Assembly: GCF_005117025.1 (NCBI RefSeq) | Contig: NZ_SWCO01000005.1 | Location: forward strand, 372,001-436,000 | Source: Alteromonas portus | GTDB lineage: Bacteria; Pseudomonadota; Gammaproteobacteria; Enterobacterales; Alteromonadaceae | Direction: 5' to 3' | Length of the DNA stretch: 64,000 nucleotides | Shown here: positions 8,147-19,476 of the stretch, piece after piece | Layout of the letters: each line of letters opens with the position of its first letter | Position numbering within the stretch: the stretch's first letter is position 1 | Made by a program: the position numbers and the translations under genes | Notes under the pieces: generated by a model | Told to the model about the DNA's origin: nothing | Seen by the model: the letters and a program-made list of their open reading frames with translations, nothing else | Databases searched by the model: none

Positions 8147-9701
8147 TGCCTTTATTCAAAGTATAAAAGCCTTGTTGGCGAAATTTGGTGTAGATGCCCC
8201 CGATATTCGCATTGAGGGTTTAACGCTAGACAGCCGAGAAGTGAATACGCGCTTAGCATTTGTAGCGGTGAAAGGTCATGAACGTGATGGACGAGATTTT
8301 ATACCCCAGGCAATAAGTTTAGGGGCCCGTGTAATTCTGGCGCAAACTGAAGACAGTAGTGCCCATGGTCAAATGGAAATGCGTGATCACAGTGTCATCA
8401 TTTCGCTATATGAACTACCGCAAATGCTTTCTGCATTAGCTGCTGCATTTTATGACTACCCAGCCCAGAAAATGACTACGGTAGCGGTAACAGGGACAAA
8501 CGGAAAAACCTCTACAGTTCAATTGCTTACCCAGTTGAAAGATGCTTTGGGCACACGTAGCGCAAGCATAGGAACCTTAGGAAGTAGTGTGTTTGAGGGC
8601 GATGAAACCCAGTGGTCGAACACGCCTGCAGCAAACACCACGCCCGATGCCATACGTATGCAATATTTGTTGGCAGACTTTGTGCAAAGCGAAGTGCGCC
8701 ATACGGCTTTTGAAGCAAGCTCTCACGCATTGGTTCAGGGGCGGCTTGGTACAGTAAAAACCGATATCGCTGTTTTCACCAACCTTACTCGAGATCATCT
8801 CGATTACCACGGCACCATGGAAGAGTACGGCAAAGCAAAGCGCTTGCTGCTTCAGCAGCCAGGTTTAAAGGCTGTGGTATTAAACGCTAATGATGATGAA
8901 AGTAAGAAGTGGGATGGTGCAGCAGATAAGACGATTACACGCGTCTGGACAGGTATAGACGAAAGCGGTCTGGATGAAAGCGGTGAAAGTGAGTTGATGC
9001 GAGCGCATAACAATCCTCAAAGTCGCCATTGTTTCGCCACAAATGCTTCTTATCATGCAGGTGGATGTAGCTTTGAACTGGTGAGTTCGTGGGGAAGCGC
9101 TGCTATTTCGCTGCCACTATTTGGAAAGTTCAATATCAGCAATGTACTTAGCGCTATAGGTACGTTACTCGCTGAAGGCGAGCGTTTTGATGACGTGGTT
9201 AACGCGGTAAATGCAATCACGCCTGTTCCCGGGCGAATGGAAGTTTTCCCTATAACGGGTGCGGCGAACCTAGTGGTGGACTACGCGCACACGCCAGACG
9301 CTCTGGAGAAAGTGCTGTTAAGCGCCAAATTTCATACAACGGGTAAAGTGTGGTGTGTGTTTGGCTGCGGTGGCGACCGTGATAAAGGCAAGCGACCGCT
9401 AATGGGGCAGGCTGCCGAGGTTGGTGCTGACGCTATTGTGATCACTACTGATAACAGCAGAAGTGAAGACCCTGAATCTATCGCCGAGGATATCATGGCG
9501 GGTTTGAAGAACCGTGAGCTGGCAGTGTCTATTCCCGACCGCGAGCAAGCTATTCGTCATTGCCTTGAGCATGCGCATGAAAGCGACATCATCATTGTGG
9601 CCGGAAAAGGCCATGAAGATTACCAAATTATCGGTGACAAAAAGACTAACTATAACGAACGTGCAGTTGTGGCGCGACTGCAACAGGAGTACAGCAAATG
9701 A
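8136..9701 (+). CDS. murE: UDP-MurNAc-L-Ala-D-Glu--2,6-diaminopimelate ligase MurE
   Basis: A cytoplasmic ATP-dependent ligase that adds the third residue of the stem peptide. The P-loop is VAVTGTNGKTSTVQ near residue 113; the central domain contains FTNLTRDHLDYHGTMEEY. The substrate-recognition motif is DNSRSEDP near residue 431; the arginine at that position is typical of meso-diaminopimelate enzymes (commonly DNPR), so DAP-type peptidoglycan is inferred. The start is a GTG at 8136 preceded by AAAGGAGG, a near-perfect ribosome binding site inside the end of ftsI. It overlaps murF by 4 bases. At 521 residues it is a little longer than E. coli MurE (495). Confidence 0.96.
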   Translation: MVVSAFIQSIKALLAKFGVDAPDIRIEGLTLDSREVNTRLAFVAVKGHERDGRDFIPQAISLGARVILAQTEDSSAHGQMEMRDHSVIISLYELPQMLSALAAAFYDYPAQKMTTVAVTGTNGKTSTVQLLTQLKDALGTRSASIGTLGSSVFEGDETQWSNTPAANTTPDAIRMQYLLADFVQSEVRHTAFEASSHALVQGRLGTVKTDIAVFTNLTRDHLDYHGTMEEYGKAKRLLLQQPGLKAVVLNANDDESKKWDGAADKTITRVWTGIDESGLDESGESELMRAHNNPQSRHCFATNASYHAGGCSFELVSSWGSAAISLPLFGKFNISNVLSAIGTLLAEGERFDDVVNAVNAITPVPGRMEVFPITGAANLVVDYAHTPDALEKVLLSAKFHTTGKVWCVFGCGGDRDKGKRPLMGQAAEVGADAIVITTDNSRSEDPESIAEDIMAGLKNRELAVSIPDREQAIRHCLEHAHESDIIIVAGKGHEDYQIIGDKKTNYNERAVVARLQQEYSK

Positions 9702-11107
9702 TAACAACAACGCTGTCATGGATAGCCGAAAAGGTTAACGGAAATTTATTAAAAGGCGCTGCTGACATCGAAGTATCAGCAGTAAGTACCGATACCCGCA
9801 CCCTTGAAGATGGCGCAGTGTATCTAGCCTTGAAAGGCCCGAATTTTAACGGCCACGATTTTGTCTCAATGGCCGAAAAAGCGGGAGCAAGCGCGGTTAT
9901 TGCCAGTGAAGACGTAGCGACCACGTTACCTGTCATCATGGTTGAAGATACCAAAGAAGCACTTGGCCTCTTAGGTGCGGCAGTAAAAGCTTATGTGGCG
10001 CCCAAAACGATTGCGATTACCGGAAGTAGTGGCAAAACCACCGTAAAGGAAATGTGTGCCGCTATTTTGGAGCGAAGAGGCAATGTATTAGCCACAAACG
10101 GTAACTTCAATAATGATATCGGTGTGCCGCTAACCCTTCTACGCCTTGAACCTCAGCATGAATATGCAGTGATGGAGTTAGGCGCAAATCACATTGGCGA
10201 AATCGCTTATACCACGAACCTTGTTAAGCCGGACGTAGCGACTATCGTAAACGCCGCCGCTTCTCATCTAGAAGGCTTTGGAAGTTTGCTCGGTGTAGCG
10301 CGCGCCAAAAGTGAAATTTTTAAAGGTTTAGGCAGTGATGGCGTGGCGGTAGTTAACGTTGATAGTCAGTTTGCCGAATTTTGGCAAGGCAAACTTAAAC
10401 AGACTAAAACGCTTACGTTTTCCCCGCAGCAGAAAAATAATGCCGACTTTAGAGCAGAAGATATCACCATTGGATTAGATGGCTGCGCCGCGTTCCACTT
10501 GGTTTGCCCGCAGGGTGATATGTCTATTCAACTGACTATTCCTGGCGTTCACAACGTGGGGAATGCTCTTGTCGCTGCGGCATTAACGCTGCAAGTTGGC
10601 GCCACACTAGAAAACGTGCGCGACGGTCTACTTGCTATGAAGCAAGTTAGCGGTCGCTTGAATGTGAAACAGCTTACCGAACAAGTTCGCCTATTAGATG
10701 ACACCTACAACGCCAACGTAGCGTCTGTTAATGCAGCAATTGATACGTTAAGCAGCTTTTCAGGCATTCGCGTTCTTGTGCTGGGCGACATGAAAGAGTT
10801 AGGCGAAAAAGCGCGTTTCTACCACGAGCAGGTAGGGGAATACGCTAAACAAAAAGGAATTAATTTCCTGTATACCATGGGTGTTTTGAGTCAATCAGCC
10901 AGTGCTGTGTTTAATGAAAACGGTGGCCATTTCAGCGATGTTGAAAGTTTGTTGGCCGCAATGGAGAGTGATTTGTTAGTGCAGCAGCGCGATATTTCAA
11001 TTTTAGTTAAAGGTTCACGCAGTTCCAAAATGGAACGTGTGGTAGAGGCGGTCGAGGCCTCTACGCTGGGAAAGCACGATAGCCGTCGGGAGCGAATAGC
11101 ATGTTAA
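9698..11107 (+). CDS. murF: UDP-MurNAc-tripeptide--D-alanyl-D-alanine ligase MurF
   Basis: Completes the cytoplasmic muropeptide by adding D-Ala-D-Ala to UDP-MurNAc-tripeptide with ATP. The Mur ligase P-loop is [14 protein letters not shown] near residue 105; [11 protein letters not shown] and the C-terminal [16 protein letters not shown] motif are characteristic of MurF. The 469-residue length is usual. It overlaps murE by 4 bases and mraY by 7 bases. In the dcw operon it works directly after MurE and takes the dipeptide made by Ddl, which is encoded at 17713. Confidence 0.97.
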   Translation: MITTTLSWIAEKVNGNLLKGAADIEVSAVSTDTRTLEDGAVYLALKGPNFNGHDFVSMAEKAGASAVIASEDVATTLPVIMVEDTKEALGLLGAAVKAYVAPKTIAITGSSGKTTVKEMCAAILERRGNVLATNGNFNNDIGVPLTLLRLEPQHEYAVMELGANHIGEIAYTTNLVKPDVATIVNAAASHLEGFGSLLGVARAKSEIFKGLGSDGVAVVNVDSQFAEFWQGKLKQTKTLTFSPQQKNNADFRAEDITIGLDGCAAFHLVCPQGDMSIQLTIPGVHNVGNALVAAALTLQVGATLENVRDGLLAMKQVSGRLNVKQLTEQVRLLDDTYNANVASVNAAIDTLSSFSGIRVLVLGDMKELGEKARFYHEQVGEYAKQKGINFLYTMGVLSQSASAVFNENGGHFSDVESLLAAMESDLLVQQRDISILVKGSRSSKMERVVEAVEASTLGKHDSRRERIAC

Positions 11108-12183
11108 TTTGGCTAGCCGACTGGCTGACACAATTCGATTCAGGGTTTAACGTATTTTCATACCTTACCCTTCGCGCAATTTTAAGCACGCTGACCGCGT
11201 TACTTATTGCCATTCTTATTGGCCCTAAGATGATTCGTTATTTGCAGCGTATGCAAATCGGTCAAACTGTACGTGATGATGGCCCGCAAAGCCATTTATC
11301 AAAATCAGGCACACCCACTATGGGCGGGTTACTTATACTCGCAGCAATTGTGGTAAGCGGCCTGCTTTGGGCTGACCTTACTAACCGTTATGTATTGGTA
11401 ACCCTGACCGTGGTTGTGGCCTACGGTATTATTGGGTTTGTTGACGACTACAGAAAAGTGATCCGCAAAGACTCGAAAGGGCTCATCGCCCGTTGGAAAT
11501 ATTTCTGGCAATCTGTGGTTGCGTTAGGCGTCGCATTCTATCTATACAGCAGTGCAACAATAAGCGCTGAAACCTCACTACTGGTGCCTTTCTTCAAAGA
11601 AGTGTTTCCGCAGTTAGGTGCGTTCTTCATCATTATTACCTACTTTGCCATTGTAGGCACAAGTAACGCGGTAAACCTTACCGATGGATTGGATGGACTT
11701 GCCATCGTGCCCACTATTTTAGTGGCGGGCGCATTTGCCATATTTGCTTATGTAACAGGTAATGCGAACTTTGCCGAATACCTGAATATTCCTCATATTC
11801 CGCTTACCAGTGAACTGGTGATTGTGTGTACCGCCATGGTCGGGGCTGGCTTAGGCTTTTTATGGTTTAACACGTATCCGGCACAAGTATTTATGGGTGA
11901 CGTTGGTTCATTAGCGTTAGGCGGCACACTAGGTGTGTTAGCTGTATTAGTGCGCCAAGAACTCGTGTTAATCATCATGGGTGGTGTTTTTGTTATGGAA
12001 ACCCTGTCGGTCATCCTTCAGGTGGGTTCTTACAAATTGCGGGGCCAGCGTATTTTTCGTATGGCGCCTATTCACCATCACTATGAATTGAAGGGCTGGC
12101 CAGAGCCGCGAGTTATCGTGCGTTTTTGGATCATTTCAATCATTTTGGTTTTAGTGGGTTTAGCTACCCTCAAACTTAGATAA
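11101..12183 (+). CDS. mraY: Phospho-N-acetylmuramoyl-pentapeptide-transferase MraY
   Basis: The polytopic inner-membrane enzyme that transfers phospho-MurNAc-pentapeptide from UDP to undecaprenyl phosphate, making lipid I. About ten transmembrane helices are visible. Signature motifs include [18 protein letters not shown] at about residues 59-76, FVDDYRKV near 116, [10 protein letters not shown] near 196 and the C-terminal [13 protein letters not shown] histidine loop. 360 residues equals the E. coli length. It overlaps murF and is followed by murD after 21 bases. Confidence 0.98.
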   Translation: MLIWLADWLTQFDSGFNVFSYLTLRAILSTLTALLIAILIGPKMIRYLQRMQIGQTVRDDGPQSHLSKSGTPTMGGLLILAAIVVSGLLWADLTNRYVLVTLTVVVAYGIIGFVDDYRKVIRKDSKGLIARWKYFWQSVVALGVAFYLYSSATISAETSLLVPFFKEVFPQLGAFFIIITYFAIVGTSNAVNLTDGLDGLAIVPTILVAGAFAIFAYVTGNANFAEYLNIPHIPLTSELVIVCTAMVGAGLGFLWFNTYPAQVFMGDVGSLALGGTLGVLAVLVRQELVLIIMGGVFVMETLSVILQVGSYKLRGQRIFRMAPIHHHYELKGWPEPRVIVRFWIISIILVLVGLATLKLR

Positions 12184-12204
12184 GCGGTAAAGAGATAAAT
12201 CGTA

Positions 12205-13725
12205 ATGGCGTATAACGTACGTGAGCATAGTTATGTAGTCGGTGGCCTAGGTGTCACAGGTCAGGCTTGCGTGCGCTTTTTGTTGCAAAAGCGGGCAACG
12301 GTTAAAGCGTTTGATACACGTGCTAATTTTACTCTAGTTACCGACCCTGATTCTGGTCTTGATACCGACATGCAAGCGTTTATGGCAAACAAGATCACTT
12401 GCAGTGCACTAAGCGAAAACTACTTTGAAGGCGTAGACACCTTGGTGTTAAGCCCTGGGCTTGCTCTGAACATTGAACAAGTAGCTTTAGCGCAAAAGTG
12501 TGGCGTTGAAGTAATCGGCGATGTTGAGTTGTTCGCCCGTTTAAATGCCACCAAAAACGGCGCTACGCCAGCAAAGCGCGTAGTAGGAATAACCGGTTCT
12601 AACGGTAAAACCACGGTTACTTTATTAGTGAACCATCTGCTTAAAAGCTGTGGCGTAAAAAGTATTGAAGCGGGCAACGTAGGTCGCCCTGTGCTTGAAG
12701 CGCTTCAAAGTGATGCCGATGTAGTGGTGATGGAGCTATCAAGTTTTCAGCTTGAAACTACGTCTAGCCTGGAACTTGAAGCAGCCACAGTGCTTAATAT
12801 TTCCGATGATCACCTAGACCGTCACGGTACCCTTGAAGCCTATATCGAAGCCAAGCATCGCATTTTTGATAACGCGAAATCTGCGATTGTATGGCGGGAC
12901 GGTGAGTTTGTAGCGCCAGACGAGCAGCTTATTGCTGATGCTAAGGGGAATGCTGCATTAAATGCCGTATCTAATGCTGAATTTAATGAAGACGCGCTAG
13001 CGTCAAAAACCATCGTTGAATATGGACTGGGAGAGTCGACCACAGGGTTTGCGATTGCGTCTTTTGACGGTGATGGTAGTGCTCGTGACGATGAACAAAG
13101 TCTATACATTACGTTTAATGGCGAAAAGCTTATTGCCCTTAGCGATATCCATTTAGCGGGCATGCATAACGTACTAAACATCATGGCTGCATTGGGTATT
13201 TGCCTTCAGCTAGGTGTTTCGCCAGAGCTCGCGGTTAAACACTTATACAGTTTTAAATCTGCACCACATCGCTGTGTGGAAATAGCTTGTGTAAACGACA
13301 TCCGCTATATCGACGATTCTAAAGCAACCAACATTGGCGCCACGGTAGCTGCCCTTGAAGGGTTAGCCCCGACTATACAAGGAAAGCTGATTCTTATTGC
13401 TGGTGGTGACGCTAAAGGTGCTGATATAGCCAGCCTTTCGCCTTATCTGACTAAATATGTCTCGCACGTGTTTGCATTGGGCAAAGATGCACACTTGTTT
13501 GAAAAGAGTTTTGCGCATACTACTCGTGTGGCAACCATGAAAGACGCCGTAAAAGCAGCAACGAGACTTGCAGCCCCTGGTGATGTGGTATTGCTTTCGC
13601 CTGCGTGTGCAAGTTTAGATATGTTTAAAAACTATATGCATCGCGGTGACGTGTTTAAACAAGATGTACACGACCTACATAATTTACACAGTAAGGACAA
13701 GGGCGCTGTGGAGGTTACATCATGA
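12205..13725 (+). CDS. murD: UDP-MurNAc-L-alanine--D-glutamate ligase MurD
   Basis: Adds D-glutamate to UDP-MurNAc-L-Ala in the cytoplasm. The P-loop is [15 protein letters not shown] near residue 129; [39 protein letters not shown] and [15 protein letters not shown] are typical MurD motifs in order. At 506 residues it is clearly longer than the usual 440 or so. The excess sits mainly in the central domain, around residues 230-300 (acidic, alanine-rich, between NAKSAIVW and the [14 protein letters not shown] motif), with smaller extensions elsewhere. The catalytic motifs are intact, so it should be active. It overlaps ftsW by 4 bases. Confidence 0.95.
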   Translation: MAYNVREHSYVVGGLGVTGQACVRFLLQKRATVKAFDTRANFTLVTDPDSGLDTDMQAFMANKITCSALSENYFEGVDTLVLSPGLALNIEQVALAQKCGVEVIGDVELFARLNATKNGATPAKRVVGITGSNGKTTVTLLVNHLLKSCGVKSIEAGNVGRPVLEALQSDADVVVMELSSFQLETTSSLELEAATVLNISDDHLDRHGTLEAYIEAKHRIFDNAKSAIVWRDGEFVAPDEQLIADAKGNAALNAVSNAEFNEDALASKTIVEYGLGESTTGFAIASFDGDGSARDDEQSLYITFNGEKLIALSDIHLAGMHNVLNIMAALGICLQLGVSPELAVKHLYSFKSAPHRCVEIACVNDIRYIDDSKATNIGATVAALEGLAPTIQGKLILIAGGDAKGADIASLSPYLTKYVSHVFALGKDAHLFEKSFAHTTRVATMKDAVKAATRLAAPGDVVLLSPACASLDMFKNYMHRGDVFKQDVHDLHNLHSKDKGAVEVTS

Positions 13726-15143
13726 TGACTGCCTCTACTAAACTTAGCGCGTTATTTGCCGCGAAGCACGACGGGCAGCCCTCGACAACGCAACCCTATG
13801 ATGTAACGCTGATCTTGATTGCGCTTGCACTGATGAGCATTGGGGTTGTTATTGTTACCTCGGCGTCTATGCCGGTGGCCGATAGGCTGCACGACAATCC
13901 TTTTTATTTTGCTATTCGCCACGGTATTTATATAGTTGGGGCGATCATTGCCGCTATGGTAGTGCTCAATTTGCCTATGCAGTTTTGGCGCATGACAAAT
14001 CCCTATCTTCTGCTTGCGGCTATCGCGCTATTACTAGCAGTATTGGTGGTGGGGAGAACCGTGAATGGTAGTACCCGTTGGTTAGCAATTGGGCCTATAA
14101 CCATTCAAGCTGCCGAGCCAGCTAAGCTCTTTTTCTTTGCCTATTTGGCGGGTTATTTGGTTCGCCGCTACGAAGAGGTTACCGAGAACCTAAAAGGCTT
14201 CATAAAGCCCCTTGTGGTGTTCTTTGCACTTGCAATGTTGCTTTTGCTTCAGCCCGACTTAGGTACAGTAGTCGTGATGTTTGCCACCACGATTGGCCTG
14301 TTGTTTTTAGCAGGTGCAAGACTTTGGCAGTTCTTTGCATTGGTGTTTGCGGGCATATTGGCGGTTGTAGCGCTTATTGTGTTTGAAGAATACCGAATGA
14401 AACGGGTTACCTCCTTTTTAGATCCTTGGGCCGACCCATTTGGTGCTGGTTATCAGCTTACCCAGTCTTTAATGGCCTATGGCCGCGGTAACTGGTTTGG
14501 GCAAGGCCTAGGCAATAGCTTGCAAAAACTGGAATTCTTACCCGAAGCACACACTGACTTTGTTATGGCTATTTTAGCTGAAGAGCTCGGCTTTGTTGGC
14601 GTGCTTGCCGTACTTGGCCTTATTTTATGGATGGTATTACGTGCGCTAAGCATTGGAAATAAGGCACTTGAAAAAGGGCGAGCGTTTGATGGTTACATGG
14701 CTTACAGCATAGGCATTTGGTTCAGTTTCCAGACGGCGGTAAATATTGGTGCAAGCGCGGGTATCCTGCCAACCAAAGGGCTAACACTGCCGCTAGTTAG
14801 TTACGGCGGTTCATCACTTATCATTATGTCAGTAGCGGTAGCCATATTACTTCGTATCGATTTTGAATTACGGGTTGATGGCGTACAGGCGATTGGTCGA
14901 GGCGATAGCAAGTCCGGTAAAAGCAAAGCCCGTCGTAAAAAGCCTATTCCTACAAGCGCGTCGCAAACTAAAGCGGCACATGCTGAAAGTGGGGCGAGTG
15001 CAGAGGACAAGAGCGACGAAGCTGACTTTTCTACAGCGACGGTTGAAGCTAAACCCACTAAAACATCAAGTGCGGAAGATGAAGGCAAAGCTGGCATTAA
15101 AGCCATACTCGCGCGGGTAGCGCAGGAGGCAGATAATGGCTAA
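13722..15143 (+). CDS. ftsW: Septal peptidoglycan glycosyltransferase FtsW
   Basis: A SEDS-family polytopic membrane protein that polymerises lipid II into septal glycan together with FtsI. About ten helices are visible, starting near residue 28, with [43 protein letters not shown] and [18 protein letters not shown] family motifs and the final PLVSYGGSS loop. The C-terminal 75 or so residues after the last helix are a soluble tail rich in K, A, S and E, longer than in E. coli FtsW (414 residues in total against 473 here). ATGATG start overlaps murD; the stop overlaps murG by 8 bases. Confidence 0.96.
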   Translation: MMTASTKLSALFAAKHDGQPSTTQPYDVTLILIALALMSIGVVIVTSASMPVADRLHDNPFYFAIRHGIYIVGAIIAAMVVLNLPMQFWRMTNPYLLLAAIALLLAVLVVGRTVNGSTRWLAIGPITIQAAEPAKLFFFAYLAGYLVRRYEEVTENLKGFIKPLVVFFALAMLLLLQPDLGTVVVMFATTIGLLFLAGARLWQFFALVFAGILAVVALIVFEEYRMKRVTSFLDPWADPFGAGYQLTQSLMAYGRGNWFGQGLGNSLQKLEFLPEAHTDFVMAILAEELGFVGVLAVLGLILWMVLRALSIGNKALEKGRAFDGYMAYSIGIWFSFQTAVNIGASAGILPTKGLTLPLVSYGGSSLIIMSVAVAILLRIDFELRVDGVQAIGRGDSKSGKSKARRKKPIPTSASQTKAAHAESGASAEDKSDEADFSTATVEAKPTKTSSAEDEGKAGIKAILARVAQEADNG

Positions 15144-16266
15144 GCGTTGCTTAATTATGGCTGGCGGTACTGGCGGACATGTTTTTCCAGGACTTGCAGT
15201 GGCAAACGCGCTTCGAAATGAAGGCTGGGACATTCATTGGCTAGGCACCGCCGAGCGAATGGAAGCGCAAGTTGTGCCTAAGCACGACATACCTATTCAC
15301 TTTATTCCGGTAAAAGGGCTTCGTGGCAAAGGTGTTTCGGCACGTCTTCAAGGTGCTGTTGCTTTAGTAAAAAGTTTGTTTTCAGCAAGACGAATTATAA
15401 AACGCCTACAGCCTGACATCGTTATTGGGTTTGGCGGCTATGCCAGCGGCCCAGGCGGCGTTGCCGCAAAAAGCTTAGGTATTCCTGTGATAGTACATGA
15501 GCAAAATGCTGCTGCGGGCATGACCAATAAGCTCCTCAGTAAAATCGCAAGCCGCGTATTACTTGGCTTTAACGATGCTAAAGAACAATTTTCAGGTGTA
15601 GGGGCTAAGGTGCATACTGTTGGCAACCCTGTCCGTGATGAAATTTGGCAGGTAATGCCCAAATCTGTAGACATTAACGCGAGTAATAGCGAAGCCACTC
15701 TTGAAAACAGCAGTGAGCGAACGGATAGCCTGAATATGCTTGTCGTTGGCGGAAGTTTAGGCGCTCAAGTACTGAATGAAACTGTGCCTGAAACATGCGG
15801 TGTATTGGAAAGCTTATCGATAAAGCACCAGTGCGGTAGAGGTAACAGTGAAGGTGTCATCAAAACCTACACGTCGGTGGGCGCAGATATGTCGAAAATC
15901 GATGTCAGCGACTTTATCGACGACATGGCCGCAGCTTATGAATGGGCAGACTTTATTGTATGTAGAGCCGGTGCGCTTACGGTAAGTGAAGTTGCAGCAG
16001 CGGGGCGGGCAGCGATCTTCGTTCCGCTACCATTCGCGGTTGACGATCACCAAACAAAAAATGCGCAGTCATTAGTAAAGCAAAATGCGGCACTGATGAT
16101 CGCTCAATCAGTTTTAAAAGAAAATTTAGGGCAGGCGGTGCGTCAGTGGTTACAACACCCTGAAGACTGCTTAAAGATGGGCGCTGTAGCAAAAACATGT
16201 GCAAGCACTCATGCCACGGAAAATGTAGTAAGCCACGTAAAAAGCGTGGTAGGAGTAGGGGACTAA
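15136..16266 (+). CDS. murG: Lipid II synthase MurG (UDP-GlcNAc transferase)
   Basis: A peripheral membrane GT28 glycosyltransferase that adds GlcNAc to lipid I. The N-terminal glycine-rich loop is [14 protein letters not shown] (residues 8-21), followed by [10 protein letters not shown] near residue 96 and VHEQNAAAG. The UDP-GlcNAc site includes [31 protein letters not shown] in segments near residues 275-305. 376 residues is slightly longer than E. coli (355), with a serine/asparagine-rich insert near residue 180 ([20 protein letters not shown]). Start overlaps ftsW by 8 bases; stop shares one base with murC (TAATG). Confidence 0.97.
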   Translation: MAKRCLIMAGGTGGHVFPGLAVANALRNEGWDIHWLGTAERMEAQVVPKHDIPIHFIPVKGLRGKGVSARLQGAVALVKSLFSARRIIKRLQPDIVIGFGGYASGPGGVAAKSLGIPVIVHEQNAAAGMTNKLLSKIASRVLLGFNDAKEQFSGVGAKVHTVGNPVRDEIWQVMPKSVDINASNSEATLENSSERTDSLNMLVVGGSLGAQVLNETVPETCGVLESLSIKHQCGRGNSEGVIKTYTSVGADMSKIDVSDFIDDMAAAYEWADFIVCRAGALTVSEVAAAGRAAIFVPLPFAVDDHQTKNAQSLVKQNAALMIAQSVLKENLGQAVRQWLQHPEDCLKMGAVAKTCASTHATENVVSHVKSVVGVGD

Positions 16267-17711
16267 TGGTTTTTAAAACCCCATTTGAAAGCCCGCAAAT
16301 GCGCAGGGTTAAAAATATATTCTTTATTGGTATCGGCGGTGCCGGTATGGGTGGTATTGCCGAAGTATTGTTAAATGAAGGCTATGCTATTGCTGGCTCT
16401 GACATTCAAGAAGGGCCAATGACACAGCGTTTAAGCGAATTAGGCGCTGATGTGAAAATTGGCCATCGCGCTGAAAATGTTGAAGGCATGGACGTTATTG
16501 TGGTGTCTAGCGCCATCAATGAACAAAACCCAGAAATTATTGTTGCTCGTGAAAAGCGCATTCCGATCATTCGCCGTGCAGAAATGCTGGCTGAACTGAT
16601 GCGATTCCGCCACGGTATCGCAGTGGCAGGCACTCACGGTAAAACGACCACAACCAGTTTAATTTCAACGATTTTTGCAGAAGCGGAATATGACCCTACG
16701 TTTGTTATCGGTGGCTTGCTTAACAGTGCAGGCACCAATGCGCGTTTGGGTAAAAGCCGCTATCTGATTGCAGAGGCTGATGAAAGTGATGCGTCTTTCC
16801 TTCATTTGCAGCCGATGGTTTCTGTAGTGACCAATATTGAAGCCGACCATATGGATACTTATGGTGGCGATTTCTCAAAGGTAAAAGACACCTTTGTCGA
16901 TTTCTTGTCGAACCTACCATTTTACGGGCAGGCCATCGTATGCGGTGACGATGCGAATATTCAAGAGATTCGCCCTCGTATAGGCCGAAGTATTCTTACT
17001 TACGGTTTTGAATCACATAATGACTATCGCGCAGAAAACGTGTCTTTGTCATTCGGTAAAGCGAATTTTACAGTTATTCGCCCGGAACGCGAACCGTTAG
17101 ATATAACGTTGAATCTTACCGGCAACCACAATGTTCTTAATGCCCTTGCTGCTATCGCTGTAGCTACGGATGAAGGTGTAGATGACGACGCTATCATTCG
17201 CGCACTAGCCAGCTTTGGTGGAATAGGCCGTCGTTTCGAGCAGCTAGGTACGTTTAATACCAGCAAAGGCGAGGTGTGTTTGGTGGATGACTATGGTCAC
17301 CATCCAACGGAAGTAAGGGCAACTATTGCTGCGGCTCGTGCAAACTGGCCTGATAAACGCTTGGTTATGGTTTATCAACCACATCGCTTTACGCGCACCC
17401 GAGACCTTTATGAAGATTTTGTTGAAGTACTGTCGAGCGTTGATGCTCTTTTACTTCTGGATGTGTATGCCGCCAGTGAACAACCTATTGAAGGGGCTGA
17501 CAGTAAAGCGCTATGCCGTTCCATTCGTCAGCGCGGACAAATAGAGCCTGTATACGTAGGTGACAAAGACGCCTTGCCAGCTATTTTGGCGAATATCATG
17601 CAAGATGGCGACATCGTTATGACCCAAGGCGCAGGCAATATTGGACAGATTGCTAAGCTTCTAGCCCGCCATGAACTTGAAGCAACATCACTTGCAAAGG
17701 AAGGGGAATAA
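16266..17711 (+). CDS. murC: UDP-N-acetylmuramate--L-alanine ligase MurC
   Basis: The first Mur ligase of the pathway, adding L-alanine to UDP-MurNAc. The ATG at 16266 overlaps the murG stop (TAATG) and gives a protein opening [22 protein letters not shown], in line with the family; an in-frame ATG 69 bases upstream lies inside murG and is less likely. Motifs: [14 protein letters not shown] near residue 25, P-loop [12 protein letters not shown] near 123, [13 protein letters not shown] and [10 protein letters not shown] in the C-terminal part. 481 residues. The next gene, ddl, starts 2 bases after the stop. Confidence 0.97.
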   Translation: MVFKTPFESPQMRRVKNIFFIGIGGAGMGGIAEVLLNEGYAIAGSDIQEGPMTQRLSELGADVKIGHRAENVEGMDVIVVSSAINEQNPEIIVAREKRIPIIRRAEMLAELMRFRHGIAVAGTHGKTTTTSLISTIFAEAEYDPTFVIGGLLNSAGTNARLGKSRYLIAEADESDASFLHLQPMVSVVTNIEADHMDTYGGDFSKVKDTFVDFLSNLPFYGQAIVCGDDANIQEIRPRIGRSILTYGFESHNDYRAENVSLSFGKANFTVIRPEREPLDITLNLTGNHNVLNALAAIAVATDEGVDDDAIIRALASFGGIGRRFEQLGTFNTSKGEVCLVDDYGHHPTEVRATIAAARANWPDKRLVMVYQPHRFTRTRDLYEDFVEVLSSVDALLLLDVYAASEQPIEGADSKALCRSIRQRGQIEPVYVGDKDALPAILANIMQDGDIVMTQGAGNIGQIAKLLARHELEATSLAKEGE

Positions 17712-17712
17712 G

Positions 17713-18696
17713 ATGTCTATACCCTCAGTAAGTATTCACTCACAGAAAACCCACTCGCCGAGCGAGTATGGCAAAGTGGCTGTGCTGCTTGGTGGAGATT
17801 CTGCCGAACGGGAAGTATCGCTTAATTCGGGCAATGCGGTGTTAAATGCACTGTTGAGACAAGGCGTCGATGCGTTTGCGTTTGACCCAGCAGAGCGACC
17901 TCTGACCGACCTTATCGACCTCAATGTCGATAGAGCACTCATTATGCTGCATGGTCGCGGTGGTGAAGATGGTTCTATGCAAGGAGCCCTTCAGTTCCTA
18001 AAAATCCCCTACACGGGAAGCCGAGTTTTAGGCTCTGCGCTGGCAATGGACAAAATTCATACTAAGCAAGTGTGGCAAAGTTTAGGCTTACCCACTGCAA
18101 AATATGAAATTGCTGATAAAAGGCACTTTGAAGCTGGTAAGTGCAGCGCTATAATGGATAAATTGGGGAATGAAGTCATGGTAAAACCGGCCAGAGAAGG
18201 GTCGAGTATTGGCATGGCGAGAGTGACAAGCGCTAAACAGCTCGAAACTGCCATTCAGGACGCCTTTAAATACGATAATCAAGTCCTGTTAGAGCAGTAC
18301 ATAGATGGCCCCGAATTCACTGTTTCTGTATTGCAGGGACAGGCGTTGCCGTCTATTCGCATGTCTACTCCACATACATTCTATGATTATGCTGCGAAAT
18401 ATCAGGATAATACAACAGAATACTATTGCCCAAGCGGCTTGTCTGAAGAGCAAGAAGCACAGCTAGCAAAACTGGCATCTCGTGCTTTTGACGCTATTTC
18501 TGGCAGCGGTTGGGGAAGAATTGACGTTATGCAGGACAACCAAAGGCAATTTTATTTGCTAGAGGCGAACACAGTACCTGGCATGACAGAGAAAAGTTTG
18601 GTGCCCAAGGCAGCCAAAGTTGCAGGATTAACTTTTGATGAACTGGTACTAAGTATTCTTTCTACTAGTTTTGATGACGTTGCAAACAAGGCGTAA
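17713..18696 (+). CDS. ddlB: D-alanine--D-alanine ligase Ddl
   Basis: An ATP-grasp enzyme making D-Ala-D-Ala for MurF. The ATG at 17713 follows AAGGGGAATAAG and is preferred over an in-frame ATG at 17671 inside murC. The sequence shows VAVLLGGDSAEREVSLNSG near residue 19, LHGRGGEDGSMQGALQ, the ATP-grasp segments VMVKPAREGSSIGMARV and WGRIDVMQDNQRQFYLLEANTVPGMTEKSLVP in parts. 327 residues, near the usual 306 with an N-terminal extension of about 15. It lies between murC and ftsQ as in E. coli, where the gene at this place is ddlB. Confidence 0.96.
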   Translation: MSIPSVSIHSQKTHSPSEYGKVAVLLGGDSAEREVSLNSGNAVLNALLRQGVDAFAFDPAERPLTDLIDLNVDRALIMLHGRGGEDGSMQGALQFLKIPYTGSRVLGSALAMDKIHTKQVWQSLGLPTAKYEIADKRHFEAGKCSAIMDKLGNEVMVKPAREGSSIGMARVTSAKQLETAIQDAFKYDNQVLLEQYIDGPEFTVSVLQGQALPSIRMSTPHTFYDYAAKYQDNTTEYYCPSGLSEEQEAQLAKLASRAFDAISGSGWGRIDVMQDNQRQFYLLEANTVPGMTEKSLVPKAAKVAGLTFDELVLSILSTSFDDVANKA

Positions 18697-18698
18697 AC

Positions 18699-19469
18699 GT
18701 GGCAGATACCAATACTAATCAAGGTAAGCCTGCTTCTGTAAAGAGCGGCAAAAGTAAAACGGCAGTGTGGGGCGGCGTCGCTTTCTTACTGTTTGTTATT
18801 GCAGGATTAGTGTTTGGTGGGCTTAAAGCAAACCAGTATTTGCAAGATGAACAGCAAATGCCGGTACAGGTTATCGATTTTTCTGGTGATTATCAGCACA
18901 TTGATATTACCAAGCTAGAGCGATTAATACGCAAGGCGCAGCCTGGAAGCTTTTTTGCGCTTGATGTCAACGAAGTATTTGAGCTTGTTGAATCGCAGCC
19001 TTGGGTTTATCGCGCGTCAGTAAGAAAAAAATGGCCGAATACGTTAAAAATTTATTTGGTTGAGCAGCAGCCTGTTGCGCAATGGAATGAAGATTTGTTG
19101 TTAAACCCTTATGGCGATACGTTTAACGACGAAGGTGTGAAATTAGATTTACCACGCCTTTACGGGCCGGGCGGCAGTGAAAAAACGGCCCTTGAGGGCT
19201 ACAACGCCATGCACGCGCTAATCGCGACAACGGATATGACGTTAGAAGAGTTATCTTTAAGCGAGCGATTTGCATGGCAAGTGCAGTTGAAAAACGGCAT
19301 TAAATTGAATTTAGGACGTCAGGAGTTTATCGATAGGCTACAACGCTTTATTGATGTTTATCCACTTCTGGCGCAACAAGAGAAGGCGGTGAAATACGTC
19401 GACCTTCGCTATGACACGGGCGTAGCAGTCGGATGGAAAGACGACAGCGCCACAGATGAAGAGAGTTAA
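18699..19469 (+). CDS. ftsQ: Cell division protein FtsQ
   Basis: A bitopic divisome protein linking the cytoplasmic and periplasmic division machinery through FtsB and FtsL. A lysine-rich cytoplasmic segment is followed by one transmembrane helix at about residues 24-43, then a POTRA domain (VQVIDFSGDYQHIDITKLE...) and the FtsQ beta domain containing SQPWVYRASVRKKWPNTLKIYLVEQQPVAQWNED in segments. The start is GTG at 18699, two bases after the ddl stop; no better ATG is available. 256 residues. Its stop lies 7 bases before the chosen ftsA start. Confidence 0.93.
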   Translation: MADTNTNQGKPASVKSGKSKTAVWGGVAFLLFVIAGLVFGGLKANQYLQDEQQMPVQVIDFSGDYQHIDITKLERLIRKAQPGSFFALDVNEVFELVESQPWVYRASVRKKWPNTLKIYLVEQQPVAQWNEDLLLNPYGDTFNDEGVKLDLPRLYGPGGSEKTALEGYNAMHALIATTDMTLEELSLSERFAWQVQLKNGIKLNLGRQEFIDRLQRFIDVYPLLAQQEKAVKYVDLRYDTGVAVGWKDDSATDEES

Positions 19470-19476
19470 GGAAACC

